Positions 47,403 through 57,105 of a stretch of DNA of 64,000 bases are shown here, piece after piece (positions within the stretch are counted from its first letter, which is position 1; each line of letters begins with the position of its first letter). The notes below the pieces were generated by a model. The model was given only the letters and a program-made list of their open reading frames with translations. It made no database searches and had not been told where the DNA came from. This DNA is from an uncultured Winogradskyella sp. (GTDB taxonomy: Bacteria > Bacteroidota > Bacteroidia > Flavobacteriales > Flavobacteriaceae). The DNA is taken from contig CAJXVG010000002.1 in assembly GCA_913061495.1 (NCBI GenBank), forward strand, positions 1-64,000. The letters are read 5' to 3'. A program made the translations under genes and the position numbers.

Positions 47403-49505
47403 TTATTTTTTACCGATTTTTCGCTTTAATAATTGCGCATTAATAGCTACTATAATAGTACTTAAGCTCATAAATACCGCACCAACCGCAGGACCTAAAA
47501 CAAAACCTGAAGAATATAATACACCGGCTGCTAAAGGAATAGCCACGACATTATATCCTGTAGCCCAAATCAAATTCTGAATCATTTTATTGTAGGTGGC
47601 TTTCCCAAAGAGAATTAAATTGGCAATATCCTGTGGATTACTGTTGACCAGAATAATATCGGCAGTTTCAGCTGCTACATCTGTACCTGAGCCTACTGCA
47701 ATTCCTACATCGGCTTTTGCGAGAGCGGGCGCATCATTAACACCATCACCCGTCATAGCTACAAAATCACCTTTGTTCTGTAACTCTTCTACAATTTCAA
47801 CTTTTTGATGTGGCAATACCTCGGCGTAGTAACCATCCAATCCAAGTTTTTCACTCACAGCCTTAGCGGTTTTTTCATTATCGCCAGTTGCCATTAGAAC
47901 TTTAATGTTATTCTTTTTAAATATTTTGATTGCCTCGGCAGATTCCGGTCTTATTTCATCAGCAAGCGCAATGTAACCTGCCAGTTTCCCATCAATTAAT
48001 ACAAACACGACAGTTTCAGCGGCATCACTATAAGCGTCTTTTGGGATGTCTATTTTTTCATCTCTTAAATAGCCAGGACTTACTACCTTAACTTCTTTGC
48101 CTTCAACATTTGCCTCTACACCCTTACCTGTAATTGCATTAAAGTTTTCAGGTTTTGGAATGGTTATGTTATCTTCTTTTACTTTTTTAATAATCCCAAC
48201 AGCTATTGGATGTTCAGAACTTTGTTCCAATGCACTTGAAAGTCTTAAAATTTCCTCTGTTGAATAAGTCTCGTTAACAGACTCGATTCGAGTGACACCA
48301 AAATCACCTTTGGTTAGTGTTCCTGTTTTATCAAAAAGCAAAGCTGAAATTTTTCTGGACTCTTCAAACGCAGTTCTATTTCGAATAAGCAATCCATTTT
48401 GAGCAGATACTGCCGTAGAAATCGCAACCACCAATGGAATAGCAAGCCCTAATGCGTGTGGACAAGCAATAACCATAACGGTAACCATTCTTTCTAAAGC
48501 ATAGACAAACGGAAAGCCTAAAATCAACCATACTGCTAATGTTCCAAAACCAATAGCCAAAGCGATATAGGTTAGCCATTTTGCAGCTCTATCTGAAAGG
48601 TTTTGCATTTTAGATTTAGTTTTTTGCGCTTCTTCAACCATTTTGATAACCTTGTTGAGATAGCTGTCTTTTCCAGTATGTTCAACTTTTACTTTTAAGG
48701 TGCTATTGCCATTTACCGAACCACCAATAACCTTATCGCCTTCATCTTTTTTTACAGGTTTAGATTCGCCTGTGAGCATAGATTCATTTAGGTAACTGGT
48801 TCCGTCTACTATTATTCCGTCAGCTGGAACTTTTTCACCTGGTTTTACCAAAATCACATCATCTTTTAGTAAATCTTCCAGAGGAATGTCTTCTATGGTG
48901 TCGCCTTTTACCCTGTGCGCTTCCGCAGGCATCATACTCACCAACAACTGTAGGGCTTTTGATGCACCTAACACACTTTTCATTTCTATCCAATGGCCAA
49001 GCAACATTATGGCTATAAGTGTTGATAGTTCCCAGAAAAAGTCTTCACCTCTTAAGCCAAAAACCGTAGCAGTACTATAAAAATAAGCTACAGAAATTGC
49101 CATAGAAATCAAGGTCATCATTCCTGGTGCACCTTTTTTGACTTCAGACCAAAACCCTTTTAAAAATGGCCAACCACCATAAAAATATACAACAGTGGAA
49201 AGTGCAAAAAGGATGTATGGATTTCCTGGAAGTAAAAATTCATAACCAAAAAATTCTTGAATCATTGGTGAGAAGAACAATATGGGGATGGTAAGCACGA
49301 GTGTTACCCAAAACCGTTTTCTAAAGTCTGCAATCATCATTTTATGATGGTCGTGACCCATTTGACCGTGACCCGGATTGTGACCCGAATGGTCCCCACC
49401 TTTGTGGTTCATTTTAGAATGGTCTTCTTTTTTGTGTTTCATCTTCGAATGGTCCATTTTAGAATGGTCCATTTCTTCGTGATTGTGGTGTTCGTGATTT
49501 TCCAT
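47403..49505 (-). CDS. Copper-translocating P-type ATPase, CopB-type (CPH), His/Met-rich N-terminus
   Basis: VIACPHALGLAIP, DKTGTLTKG, GDGVNDAPALA; DHSKM repeats in N-terminus. Confidence 0.93.
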   Translation of the reverse strand: MENHEHHNHEEMDHSKMDHSKMKHKKEDHSKMNHKGGDHSGHNPGHGQMGHDHHKMMIADFRKRFWVTLVLTIPILFFSPMIQEFFGYEFLLPGNPYILFALSTVVYFYGGWPFLKGFWSEVKKGAPGMMTLISMAISVAYFYSTATVFGLRGEDFFWELSTLIAIMLLGHWIEMKSVLGASKALQLLVSMMPAEAHRVKGDTIEDIPLEDLLKDDVILVKPGEKVPADGIIVDGTSYLNESMLTGESKPVKKDEGDKVIGGSVNGNSTLKVKVEHTGKDSYLNKVIKMVEEAQKTKSKMQNLSDRAAKWLTYIALAIGFGTLAVWLILGFPFVYALERMVTVMVIACPHALGLAIPLVVAISTAVSAQNGLLIRNRTAFEESRKISALLFDKTGTLTKGDFGVTRIESVNETYSTEEILRLSSALEQSSEHPIAVGIIKKVKEDNITIPKPENFNAITGKGVEANVEGKEVKVVSPGYLRDEKIDIPKDAYSDAAETVVFVLIDGKLAGYIALADEIRPESAEAIKIFKKNNIKVLMATGDNEKTAKAVSEKLGLDGYYAEVLPHQKVEIVEELQNKGDFVAMTGDGVNDAPALAKADVGIAVGSGTDVAAETADIILVNSNPQDIANLILFGKATYNKMIQNLIWATGYNVVAIPLAAGVLYSSGFVLGPAVGAVFMSLSTIIVAINAQLLKRKIGKK

Positions 49506-49523
49506 TATTGTCTTGTTTAAGTG

Positions 49524-49817
49524 TTATCGTAATTTTTTTCTCATAGCTTCCGAAATGTTTTCGGCATAGACGCCATAGGCATCTACCAAAAGTCCTTTAA
49601 TCCCATTTTTTGATGAAATAGCATAAAGCACACTGTTATCGTCGGTACTGCTCATACCCTCAAAACGATGCATCTCGTCAACATTAAAATCTTCTGGGTG
49701 TATTTCAATTTTTAGTGAGGCACACTCCAAACATTCTGGTTTTAGGTTAAAATCATATGTATAGCCTTTTCCCTGTAAATCGTTTATTGCTTCTGAAAGT
49801 GTGTGGTAGTTGTTCAT
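49524..49817 (-). CDS. Conserved hypothetical ~97-aa protein (family often labelled 'phosphoribosylpyrophosphate synthetase')
   Basis: KGYTYDFNLKPECLECASLKIEIHPEDFNVDEMHRFEGMSS pattern. Confidence 0.6.
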   Translation of the reverse strand: MNNYHTLSEAINDLQGKGYTYDFNLKPECLECASLKIEIHPEDFNVDEMHRFEGMSSTDDNSVLYAISSKNGIKGLLVDAYGVYAENISEAMRKKLR

Positions 49818-49824
49818 TTTCGTT

Positions 49825-50469
49825 CTATTTATAAGTCATTGTAAAATAACTATTATCTTCTTCTGTAAATTTCTGAAAGGTCAATAAACCATTCCCGTTT
49901 AATTTTTCGTTGACGGTATAGTTGAGTTGCTTAATGCGAATGCCCCACGCATAGGCCTTAATATTTATTTTTGAATTAATGTTGGTTTTATTGTCCTTCA
50001 ATGTTCGGTCGTAAATCTTTATGATGCTTTTTGAACCAAAAAAATCCAACAGTCCTGAATCAAAAGTCATTTCTAATTCTATATCTTCAAGGTTGTCCAA
50101 ATCGTAGAGCTCTTTAAATTTTTTAGAGGTGGTATTAATTTCGGTCTCCTTTGATTTTGGGTTTGAAAACGGAAAAGCCATTACCATTACACTTGCCTCA
50201 TCAGGCTTACAGCGATAGGTTGTGGTGTATTTATCGGTCGATTTTTTGTCTTTATCAAACAATTCCGTAACCACCTTAATTTCATAGTATCCATTTTTCT
50301 CTATTGTTTTACCAGCTTCAAAAGTTTGTTTATTGAGAAAAGCACCTTTTTCATCAAAATTCTCACGAATGACCAATCTGCCTGAAATCTGCCCAATAAG
50401 CATTTCAGTTTGTCCAGTCATTGTGATGCTGAATAAAATAATCAGTACTATGAAGATTCGACTTCTCAT
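49825..50469 (-). CDS. Hypothetical exported protein
   Basis: Signal peptide; 4-nt overlap with downstream-labelled prs start. Confidence 0.55.
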   Translation of the reverse strand: MRSRIFIVLIILFSITMTGQTEMLIGQISGRLVIRENFDEKGAFLNKQTFEAGKTIEKNGYYEIKVVTELFDKDKKSTDKYTTTYRCKPDEASVMVMAFPFSNPKSKETEINTTSKKFKELYDLDNLEDIELEMTFDSGLLDFFGSKSIIKIYDRTLKDNKTNINSKINIKAYAWGIRIKQLNYTVNEKLNGNGLLTFQKFTEEDNSYFTMTYK

Positions 50470-51359
50470 ATATGGAGCATTAATTTCTTTACCTCTTTTG
50501 CCAGTATATCGCTTAAATCTATGCCATTGGACGGATGCGGAATGGTATTGCAGGTCACTATCTTTTCTACTCCGGAATCCAACAAATCTTGATAGGCATT
50601 ACCTGAAAAAACGGCGTGAATACCAACACATATAGGTGGTCTCATCCCTGCTTTTTTCAAATGCACCACGGTTTCAATCATCGTTCGCGCCGTAGAAATA
50701 ATATCATCTACCAAAATAGGTGTAGCATCTTTATATTTATCCACATCGGGGACAGAGACTTCTACATCACGGTCACCGTGACGCACCTTTTGTAATACTG
50801 TAAATGGTGCTCCTGCATTTTTGGCGACTTCTGAAACCCATTGTTCACTTTCAGAATCGGGACCGATAAGTACTGGGTTTTCGATGTTTTCCTTTATCCA
50901 ATCTGAAATAGCATCGGCAGCGTGAATTACTTTATTTGGAATTTGATACACTTCTCCTAATGAACTAATTCTGTGTAAGTGAGGGTCAACCGTGGTAATG
51001 CTATCGGCAAAACCTGAAATCAATTTTCCGAAGAAACCAGAAGTTACCCCTTCGCCTTCATTAAATACTTTGTCCTGCCTCATATATGCCAAATAGGGCG
51101 CTACCAAACAGGTGCACATTGCCCCTAATGATTTGGCAGTATGACTTAAAAAATAAAGGGGCAACAGTTTTTCATCCGGTTCGTGCAAGGTGCATACCAG
51201 TACCACACATTTATCTTTAACATCAGATAAGATGCGTGTGTACGATTCCCCGTCAGGGAATTTACGCAAAATGGCTTTGCCCACTTCAGCATCCATTTTT
51301 GTAGCCATTAGTTCTGTGAGTTCTTCATTTCCGGGAAGACAGAATAATATTGTTTTCAT
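50466..51359 (-). CDS. prs: Ribose-phosphate pyrophosphokinase (PRPP synthetase)
   Basis: DGESYTRI, YLAYMRQDKVFNEGE, VDDIISTARTMIETV PRPP-binding motif. Confidence 0.9.
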   Translation of the reverse strand: MKTILFCLPGNEELTELMATKMDAEVGKAILRKFPDGESYTRILSDVKDKCVVLVCTLHEPDEKLLPLYFLSHTAKSLGAMCTCLVAPYLAYMRQDKVFNEGEGVTSGFFGKLISGFADSITTVDPHLHRISSLGEVYQIPNKVIHAADAISDWIKENIENPVLIGPDSESEQWVSEVAKNAGAPFTVLQKVRHGDRDVEVSVPDVDKYKDATPILVDDIISTARTMIETVVHLKKAGMRPPICVGIHAVFSGNAYQDLLDSGVEKIVTCNTIPHPSNGIDLSDILAKEVKKLMLHI

Positions 51360-51365
51360 AGTTTT

Positions 51366-52868
51366 TTAAATTATAGTTATGATGTCGTTATGGTTGTTTT
51401 TATATTCCAGAGCATAGTTGAGTTCGCCTTTGGATTCAGCATATATGGTATATAATAATTGGTCTATTTCAATTTTTTCATTTAAATGGACATTCAAAAG
51501 AATCCCTGCCGATTTAGACTGCGGTGCGCCGGAAAGCTTGGCGAGTTTTGCTATCTTTCTATTATCTATGTGCTTTAAAACCCCAGAGTTTTCTGCTCTA
51601 ATTTCGGTTTTATAGGGTGCTAAAACAGGTTTTGAAAAGCGACCTTGCGCATTACAAATAGCAAGGAATTTTTTATAAGCCTGACCAGATTTGAGAATTT
51701 CACGTGCGGTTTCCAGTCCCTTTCCTTTTTCTACTTTTCCAGAAAGTTCTAATAGTTCAGTAGCTAAAAGCAATGCTCTTTCTGTTAAGTCTTTAGGTGC
51801 ATCTTCCTCATTTTTCAAAACTTTTAATATATCTATGGCTTCTAATGTAGGACCGATACCCCTTCCAACAGGCTGCGTGCCATCCGTAACTACAACTTTT
51901 ACATTCAAGTCAACAGATGTCCCAACGGTTTCCATATGATTTTTTAGTTTTTGAGCCATTTCGGTACTGCGAACCTTGGCGGTTTCACCCACGGGAATAT
52001 CAATGACCACGTGAGTGGAACCAGCTGCTGCTTTTTTAGAGAGTACCGAAGCAATGAGCTGCCCTTCACTATCAATATCCAAGGCTTTTTCAATTTTGAT
52101 GAGCACATCATCGGCAGGACTTAACTGCGCCGTGCCTCCCCAAACAAAACATCCGCCTTCTTTTTCTACTACAGTCTTTATTTCCTCGGAAGAGAGCGTA
52201 ACATTGGTCAATACTTCCATTGTATCTGCTGTGCCTGCTGGCGAAGTGATTGCCCGTGAGGATGTTTTTGGCATAGTAAGACCATACGCGGCAACAATGG
52301 CAACGACCAATGGTGTTGTTCTATTGCCAGGCAATCCACCAATGCAATGCTTGTCGACCACGATATCCTTGTTCCAGTTCAGTTGCTTTCCGGAAGCAAT
52401 CATTGCTTTAGTAAGGTCACTTATTTCATCAATATCCATTCGGTCGCCAGCACAGGCAGTAATAAATGCCGAAAGGTGGATGTTGGAATAATCGCCTTCC
52501 ACGATATCGGTTATGATGTTGTTATAGGCCTTATAATCCAGTTTTTTGTTATAGATTTTTGCCCTGACGTGGCTTAAGGATTCTATAGGTTCTAAATGGG
52601 AAACATACAATGTATCGTTTTGGGACACATTGAGTTTTTTCGCAGCAGCATCTGATAGTCCGATTTCATTGGGCAACAAGATATCAGAATTCAAAACATT
52701 AAGACTTGCCACGATTGATGTACTTGCGTTGGATATTCTTATTCGGGTAAGTGCCTCAAACCCTTCTGAAATACAGACGTGGCAATCTTCGCGCATATAC
52801 ACTACATTTTCGTTTTGGGTATAGATTCCGAGATGTTTATATTTTAATATGTTTGAGTGTGTGTCCAT
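51366..52868 (-). CDS. Thymidine phosphorylase family protein / AMP phosphorylase-like (500 aa)
   Basis: Archaeal-type N-terminal extension; HCIGGLPGNRTTPLVVAIVAAYGLTMPKTSSRAITSPAGTADTMEVLT. Confidence 0.88.
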   Translation of the reverse strand: MDTHSNILKYKHLGIYTQNENVVYMREDCHVCISEGFEALTRIRISNASTSIVASLNVLNSDILLPNEIGLSDAAAKKLNVSQNDTLYVSHLEPIESLSHVRAKIYNKKLDYKAYNNIITDIVEGDYSNIHLSAFITACAGDRMDIDEISDLTKAMIASGKQLNWNKDIVVDKHCIGGLPGNRTTPLVVAIVAAYGLTMPKTSSRAITSPAGTADTMEVLTNVTLSSEEIKTVVEKEGGCFVWGGTAQLSPADDVLIKIEKALDIDSEGQLIASVLSKKAAAGSTHVVIDIPVGETAKVRSTEMAQKLKNHMETVGTSVDLNVKVVVTDGTQPVGRGIGPTLEAIDILKVLKNEEDAPKDLTERALLLATELLELSGKVEKGKGLETAREILKSGQAYKKFLAICNAQGRFSKPVLAPYKTEIRAENSGVLKHIDNRKIAKLAKLSGAPQSKSAGILLNVHLNEKIEIDQLLYTIYAESKGELNYALEYKNNHNDIITII

Positions 52869-52896
52869 ATTTTATTGGTTGTTGTGATTTTTCGAT

Positions 52897-54273
52897 TTAT
52901 TCTATTTCTTCGATGGTGTATAATTGCGGAATTTCTGCATCCCACCCATAGGTTTCCTTGATGCCTTTTTGCAATGCTTCTGCACTCTCTTTTTCACCGT
53001 GTACAATGAAAATACGTTCGGGTTTGTTTTTTATCTTATCCATCCAGTCCATAAGTTCTGCGTGGTCTGCGTGTGCCGAAAGCCCTTCAATTTCTGCGAC
53101 CTGCATTTTAAACGGCACCCATTTTCCATATACTTTTAGTTCTTTTTCACCTTCCAATAATTTTCTGCCACGAGTGCCTTCAGCTTGATAGCCTACAAAA
53201 AGTAAGGTGTTATTTGGATTTTGTGCCTGTGTTTCAAGATAGTTAAGCATTCTTCCGCCTGTGAGCATTCCGCTTCCTGCAATCACGATTTTGGGTTTGT
53301 TATCTGTTCTTAATTCCATTGTTTCACGATAGCTGCTAACAACCGTAAAGTGCGAGCACATTTCGTCACATTCATTGTCTTCCAATCTGTGCCAATCCCG
53401 AGTTCTATGAAACAGTTCCAATACGTTGGCACCCATCGGACTGTCCATAATCATTTGTACTCTGGGGATTTTCTTTTCTTTCAATAATTTCCAAAAGATG
53501 AGCATCATTAGCTGGGCACGTTCTACCGAAAAACTTGGGACAAATAAGCTGCCACCTCTGTTGATGGTGTCATTGACCAATTTTTCAATTTGTGGAAGTG
53601 CTTCTACTTCATCGGGATGAAGCCTTCCTCCGTAGGTGGATTCAATAAATAACACATCCGCTTTCTTTGGCTTTAAGGGTGGAAACAGTAACAAATCATT
53701 TGTTCTGCCTATATCGCCAGAAAACACGAAACGTTTTCCGCGTATATCTAACTCAATGTATGTGGCACCAAGGATGTGTCCGTTGTATTGAAACCTCGCT
53801 TTCACATCTTTGAGAATGGGTAGCCATTGCGAGGGTGGTACTCCTTTGAAGTAAGGGATTGTTTTTTCTACATCATTTAAATCGTAAAGTGGTTCCGCAG
53901 GACTGTGTTTGGAATAGCCCTCTTTATTGGCACGTTCGGCATCCTGTTCTTGTATTTTGGCACTATCATTCAATATGATTTTTGCGATGTCCAAGGTGGG
54001 ATTGGTACCATAGATGGGGCCATTAAAGCCTTGCTTTACCAATCTCGGCAGATAACCTGTATGGTCCATATGGCCGTGGGTAAGCAAAACGGCATCAATA
54101 TCAGCAACATTAACAGGTGGGTACTCCCAGTTTTTAAGGCGTAATTCCTTCAATCCCTGAAAAAGTCCGCAGTCTATCAGTATCTTTCTATCTCCTGTAT
54201 CAACCAGATATTTTGAACCGGTTACTGTGCCTGCCGCTCCTAAAAAATGGATGTTTATTTTGTTGTTTTTCAT
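52897..54273 (-). CDS. MBL fold metallo-hydrolase, beta-CASP RNA-specificity domain
   Basis: LTHGHMDHTGYLPRL, ESTYGGRLH, SGMLTGGRMLNYL, HADHAELMDW. Confidence 0.92.
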   Translation of the reverse strand: MKNNKINIHFLGAAGTVTGSKYLVDTGDRKILIDCGLFQGLKELRLKNWEYPPVNVADIDAVLLTHGHMDHTGYLPRLVKQGFNGPIYGTNPTLDIAKIILNDSAKIQEQDAERANKEGYSKHSPAEPLYDLNDVEKTIPYFKGVPPSQWLPILKDVKARFQYNGHILGATYIELDIRGKRFVFSGDIGRTNDLLLFPPLKPKKADVLFIESTYGGRLHPDEVEALPQIEKLVNDTINRGGSLFVPSFSVERAQLMMLIFWKLLKEKKIPRVQMIMDSPMGANVLELFHRTRDWHRLEDNECDEMCSHFTVVSSYRETMELRTDNKPKIVIAGSGMLTGGRMLNYLETQAQNPNNTLLFVGYQAEGTRGRKLLEGEKELKVYGKWVPFKMQVAEIEGLSAHADHAELMDWMDKIKNKPERIFIVHGEKESAEALQKGIKETYGWDAEIPQLYTIEEIE

Positions 54274-54288
54274 CTTTATGGTATTTAT

Positions 54289-54543
54289 TTAGAGTCCTCC
54301 ACAGCAGGACGGTGTATTGCTTTGGTTTTGGCTCGATTTATATAATTTTGTTATCTCATTATATAGATTTCGTGAATCCTCTTTGATATAAAGTGCTACC
54401 TTCTTAATAGAGTTAGTTTCTAACTCAACCATATCCAATAGAATTTCTATGGCCTCGTCAAGCAATTTCGGGTCGTCTTCGAGAGCTTCGTAAAACGGCT
54501 CAAAATCTAATTGGTTCTGTTGTTGTGAATTTTCTTTTTTCAT
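54289..54543 (-). CDS. Small hypothetical protein (C-terminal CCGGL)
   Basis: 84-aa ORF in co-directional cluster. Confidence 0.55.
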   Translation of the reverse strand: MKKENSQQQNQLDFEPFYEALEDDPKLLDEAIEILLDMVELETNSIKKVALYIKEDSRNLYNEITKLYKSSQNQSNTPSCCGGL

Positions 54544-54583
54544 TTGACTTTTTATTTAGAAATATTGATTGTTGCATTGTTTT

Positions 54584-55429
54584 TTATTGATGGACTGAAC
54601 ATAATTTTTCTGAATCTTCAAGAATCTTTTTATGTCTTTTTTTATCAATTCCTATTTTTTCCAAGAGCTTCGGACTTTCGTGAAGCTCTTTACAGAGTAC
54701 GATGCCTTCATCTAATAATTTTGTTTTTTCAGCTTTAGTAAGCGTTGTTAAAGCGGTTAAGGGATGTAGCCCAGATTTATCTATTCTGTCCTTGAGACCA
54801 TTTCCTCTTGGATAATCCCAACTGCTTAAAAGCATTCCAACACATTTCCCGTACTGAATGGCATCGGTTGTGAAACGCGTATTGGTGTACACAGCTCCTT
54901 TATGAAGTTTAGCCTCGTGACCTTTTTGGTGTTCCCATTGCTTTTCTACGTCCAAAAACCGTGAATGGATATATAATGGGATTTTTACATTACAAAACCT
55001 GCCTTGGTCGCTATGGTATTTGCATTCAATCATATAGTGTTTGTTTTCTTTTTGGGCGATAACATCAACTTCGTGCTGTACACAATTACCTTGAACAATA
55101 ACTCCCACCTTTGTGCTAAAGCCTTCCATCTCTAAAATCTTACCGACAAATTTTTCAAAAGGAAATCCTGATGGCCCTAATTCCATTATCGCTTTTTTTA
55201 GCTTGTATTTTGAGGCACTTACGCGAGATTTACGCTTAAGCATTTTAAATGCCATCTGATAGATTTTTTTTGTGGTAATTCCATCATAGAGTTGGCCTTC
55301 GACTTGTTCAACTATTTGCTGAATTAATTCTTCGCTCGCTTGTGAACGCCTTAAGGAATTGATAAGCTTATCTACATCAAAGGCTACCACATCACCAGAA
55401 TACTTCACTATGTTGATTGGATTTTTCAT
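54584..55429 (-). CDS. ATP-cone domain fused to restriction-endonuclease-like domain
   Basis: N-terminal VKYSGDVVAFDVDKLINSLRRSQAS (ATP cone); C-terminal HEVDVIAQKENKHYMIECKYH (PD-(D/E)XK). Confidence 0.85.
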   Translation of the reverse strand: MKNPINIVKYSGDVVAFDVDKLINSLRRSQASEELIQQIVEQVEGQLYDGITTKKIYQMAFKMLKRKSRVSASKYKLKKAIMELGPSGFPFEKFVGKILEMEGFSTKVGVIVQGNCVQHEVDVIAQKENKHYMIECKYHSDQGRFCNVKIPLYIHSRFLDVEKQWEHQKGHEAKLHKGAVYTNTRFTTDAIQYGKCVGMLLSSWDYPRGNGLKDRIDKSGLHPLTALTTLTKAEKTKLLDEGIVLCKELHESPKLLEKIGIDKKRHKKILEDSEKLCSVHQ

Positions 55430-56262
55430 TTTTTAATATGTATGGTCATTACTGGAAGCACGGAATGATTTGTAACGCCTTCGGCAATACTTTTTGAAAA
55501 TAGGCTCAAAAATCCCGTTTTTCCGTGAGTGCTCATTGCAATTAAATCTGCGGGCTGATGTTTTAAAAATGTATTGATGCCTGCTTCTACGGAAGACTCA
55601 TTATGGACGCTCATTGAGAAGTTTTTTAGATTGGGGAATTTTTCAAGAAATTCCTTTACAGGATTTAAACCAAGCTCTATGCTATTAAAGTCAGTTTCTG
55701 TGTTTACTCGTAACAAATGGATTTTAGCATCGCATTTTTTGGCTATTGACAATACTTCTTGAAATGGATGCGTGACATCCTCTTCAAAAGAAGAAACAAA
55801 TAGAATGTCCTTGAAGGGAAATGTGACATCCTCTTCTTTGACAACGATAATGGGCGCATTGGCTTTTCGAACTATTTTTTCAACATTACTACCAGTAATT
55901 TCTCTAATGACACCTTTGGTTCCACTACTGCCGGTAACGATGAAATCGTGATGGAAATGACCAGAATGTTCTAAAATATCTTTCTGTCCCGAATCAAATT
56001 GAAGAAAAGTTCGACATTTAAGACCTTCGTGCTCAGCCTTTTTTTCCAGTTCCCGCAATTTTGATTTAACGACTCCAATTTCCTTTAAAGTTTCGGGATA
56101 CCTTTTTTCTTTATGTTTATCCAGTTTTACCCAATCAACAGGGGTAGTCATTTGATGTAAAAAGTGTATCTCTGCATCGTATAGTTTGGCTATTTCGATA
56201 CCAAGATTTGCTGCTTTAGTGCAGTTTTTCGAGAAATCGGTAGGTACGAGTATGTTTTTCAT
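55426..56262 (-). CDS. Universal stress protein (two UspA domains)
   Basis: MKNILVPTDFSKNC, VTGSSGTKGVIREITGSNVEKIVRKANAPIIVV, AMSTHGKTG; ATG at 56262 preferred. Confidence 0.92.
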   Translation of the reverse strand: MKNILVPTDFSKNCTKAANLGIEIAKLYDAEIHFLHQMTTPVDWVKLDKHKEKRYPETLKEIGVVKSKLRELEKKAEHEGLKCRTFLQFDSGQKDILEHSGHFHHDFIVTGSSGTKGVIREITGSNVEKIVRKANAPIIVVKEEDVTFPFKDILFVSSFEEDVTHPFQEVLSIAKKCDAKIHLLRVNTETDFNSIELGLNPVKEFLEKFPNLKNFSMSVHNESSVEAGINTFLKHQPADLIAMSTHGKTGFLSLFSKSIAEGVTNHSVLPVMTIHIKK

Positions 56263-56284
56263 AATTTTAGTTTTATTGTTTTTC

Positions 56285-57058
56285 TTATTGGGCGGTATAG
56301 CCACCATCGATAACCAGTTCGGAACCGGTCATAAATTTGGATTCATCAGAGGCCAGATATACAACTCCGTACCCTATATCGTCAGGTTCTCCCAAATGAC
56401 CAATTGGATGTAAACTTTCCAGTTGTTTTTTGCCTTCTTCTACGTCACCTTGAGCCTTGAGAAAATTCTCTACCATTGGGGTCCAGATATAAGCAGGATG
56501 GATAGAATTGATACGGATGCCATAGCCTTGTTTAGTACAATGTAGAGCGGCAGATTTAGTGAAAATGGTAACGCCGCCTTTACTTGCGTTATACGCAGGT
56601 AAATTGGGATCACCGATAAGTCCTTCAATGGAAGAGAAGTTGATGATGGAACCACCTTCATCTGTTTTCCTCATACCTTTTATCCCATATTTCGTGCCTA
56701 AAAAAGTGCCATTTAGGTTTATATCTATGAGGTTTTTCCAATCTTCAAGGGTTACATCTTCAACGGTTCCTCCGAGTCCTATTCCAGCAGAATTTGCTAA
56801 AATGTGTAATTTTCCATAAGTTTCAAGTGTAGTTTCAATAACGTTTTTCCATTCATCTTCTTTGGCAACATCTTGTTTAATGAATATGGCCTCACCACCG
56901 TCTTCTTTTATTTGTTGAACTACTTTTTTACCACCTTCTTCGTCTATATCTGACACGACTATTTTTGCTCCTTCTCGTGCCAATAGTTTAGCACTTGATT
57001 TTCCCAAACCAGATGCTCCTCCTGTGACAATGGCTACTTTATTTTTTACTCGTTTCAT
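56285..57058 (-). CDS. SDR family oxidoreductase
   Basis: AIVTGGASGLGKSSAKLL, YNASKGG, C-terminal VIDGGYTAQ. Confidence 0.93.
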   Translation of the reverse strand: MKRVKNKVAIVTGGASGLGKSSAKLLAREGAKIVVSDIDEEGGKKVVQQIKEDGGEAIFIKQDVAKEDEWKNVIETTLETYGKLHILANSAGIGLGGTVEDVTLEDWKNLIDINLNGTFLGTKYGIKGMRKTDEGGSIINFSSIEGLIGDPNLPAYNASKGGVTIFTKSAALHCTKQGYGIRINSIHPAYIWTPMVENFLKAQGDVEEGKKQLESLHPIGHLGEPDDIGYGVVYLASDESKFMTGSELVIDGGYTAQ

Positions 57059-57105
57059 AATTTTAAACTTTAAGATTAAACGATTAATTATTAAGTTTTT
57101 TTTGT

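Noticed and set aside
52015-52491. 158-aa plus-strand ORF antisense to AMP/thymidine phosphorylase
   Set aside because: Shadow ORF within a strongly supported enzyme gene
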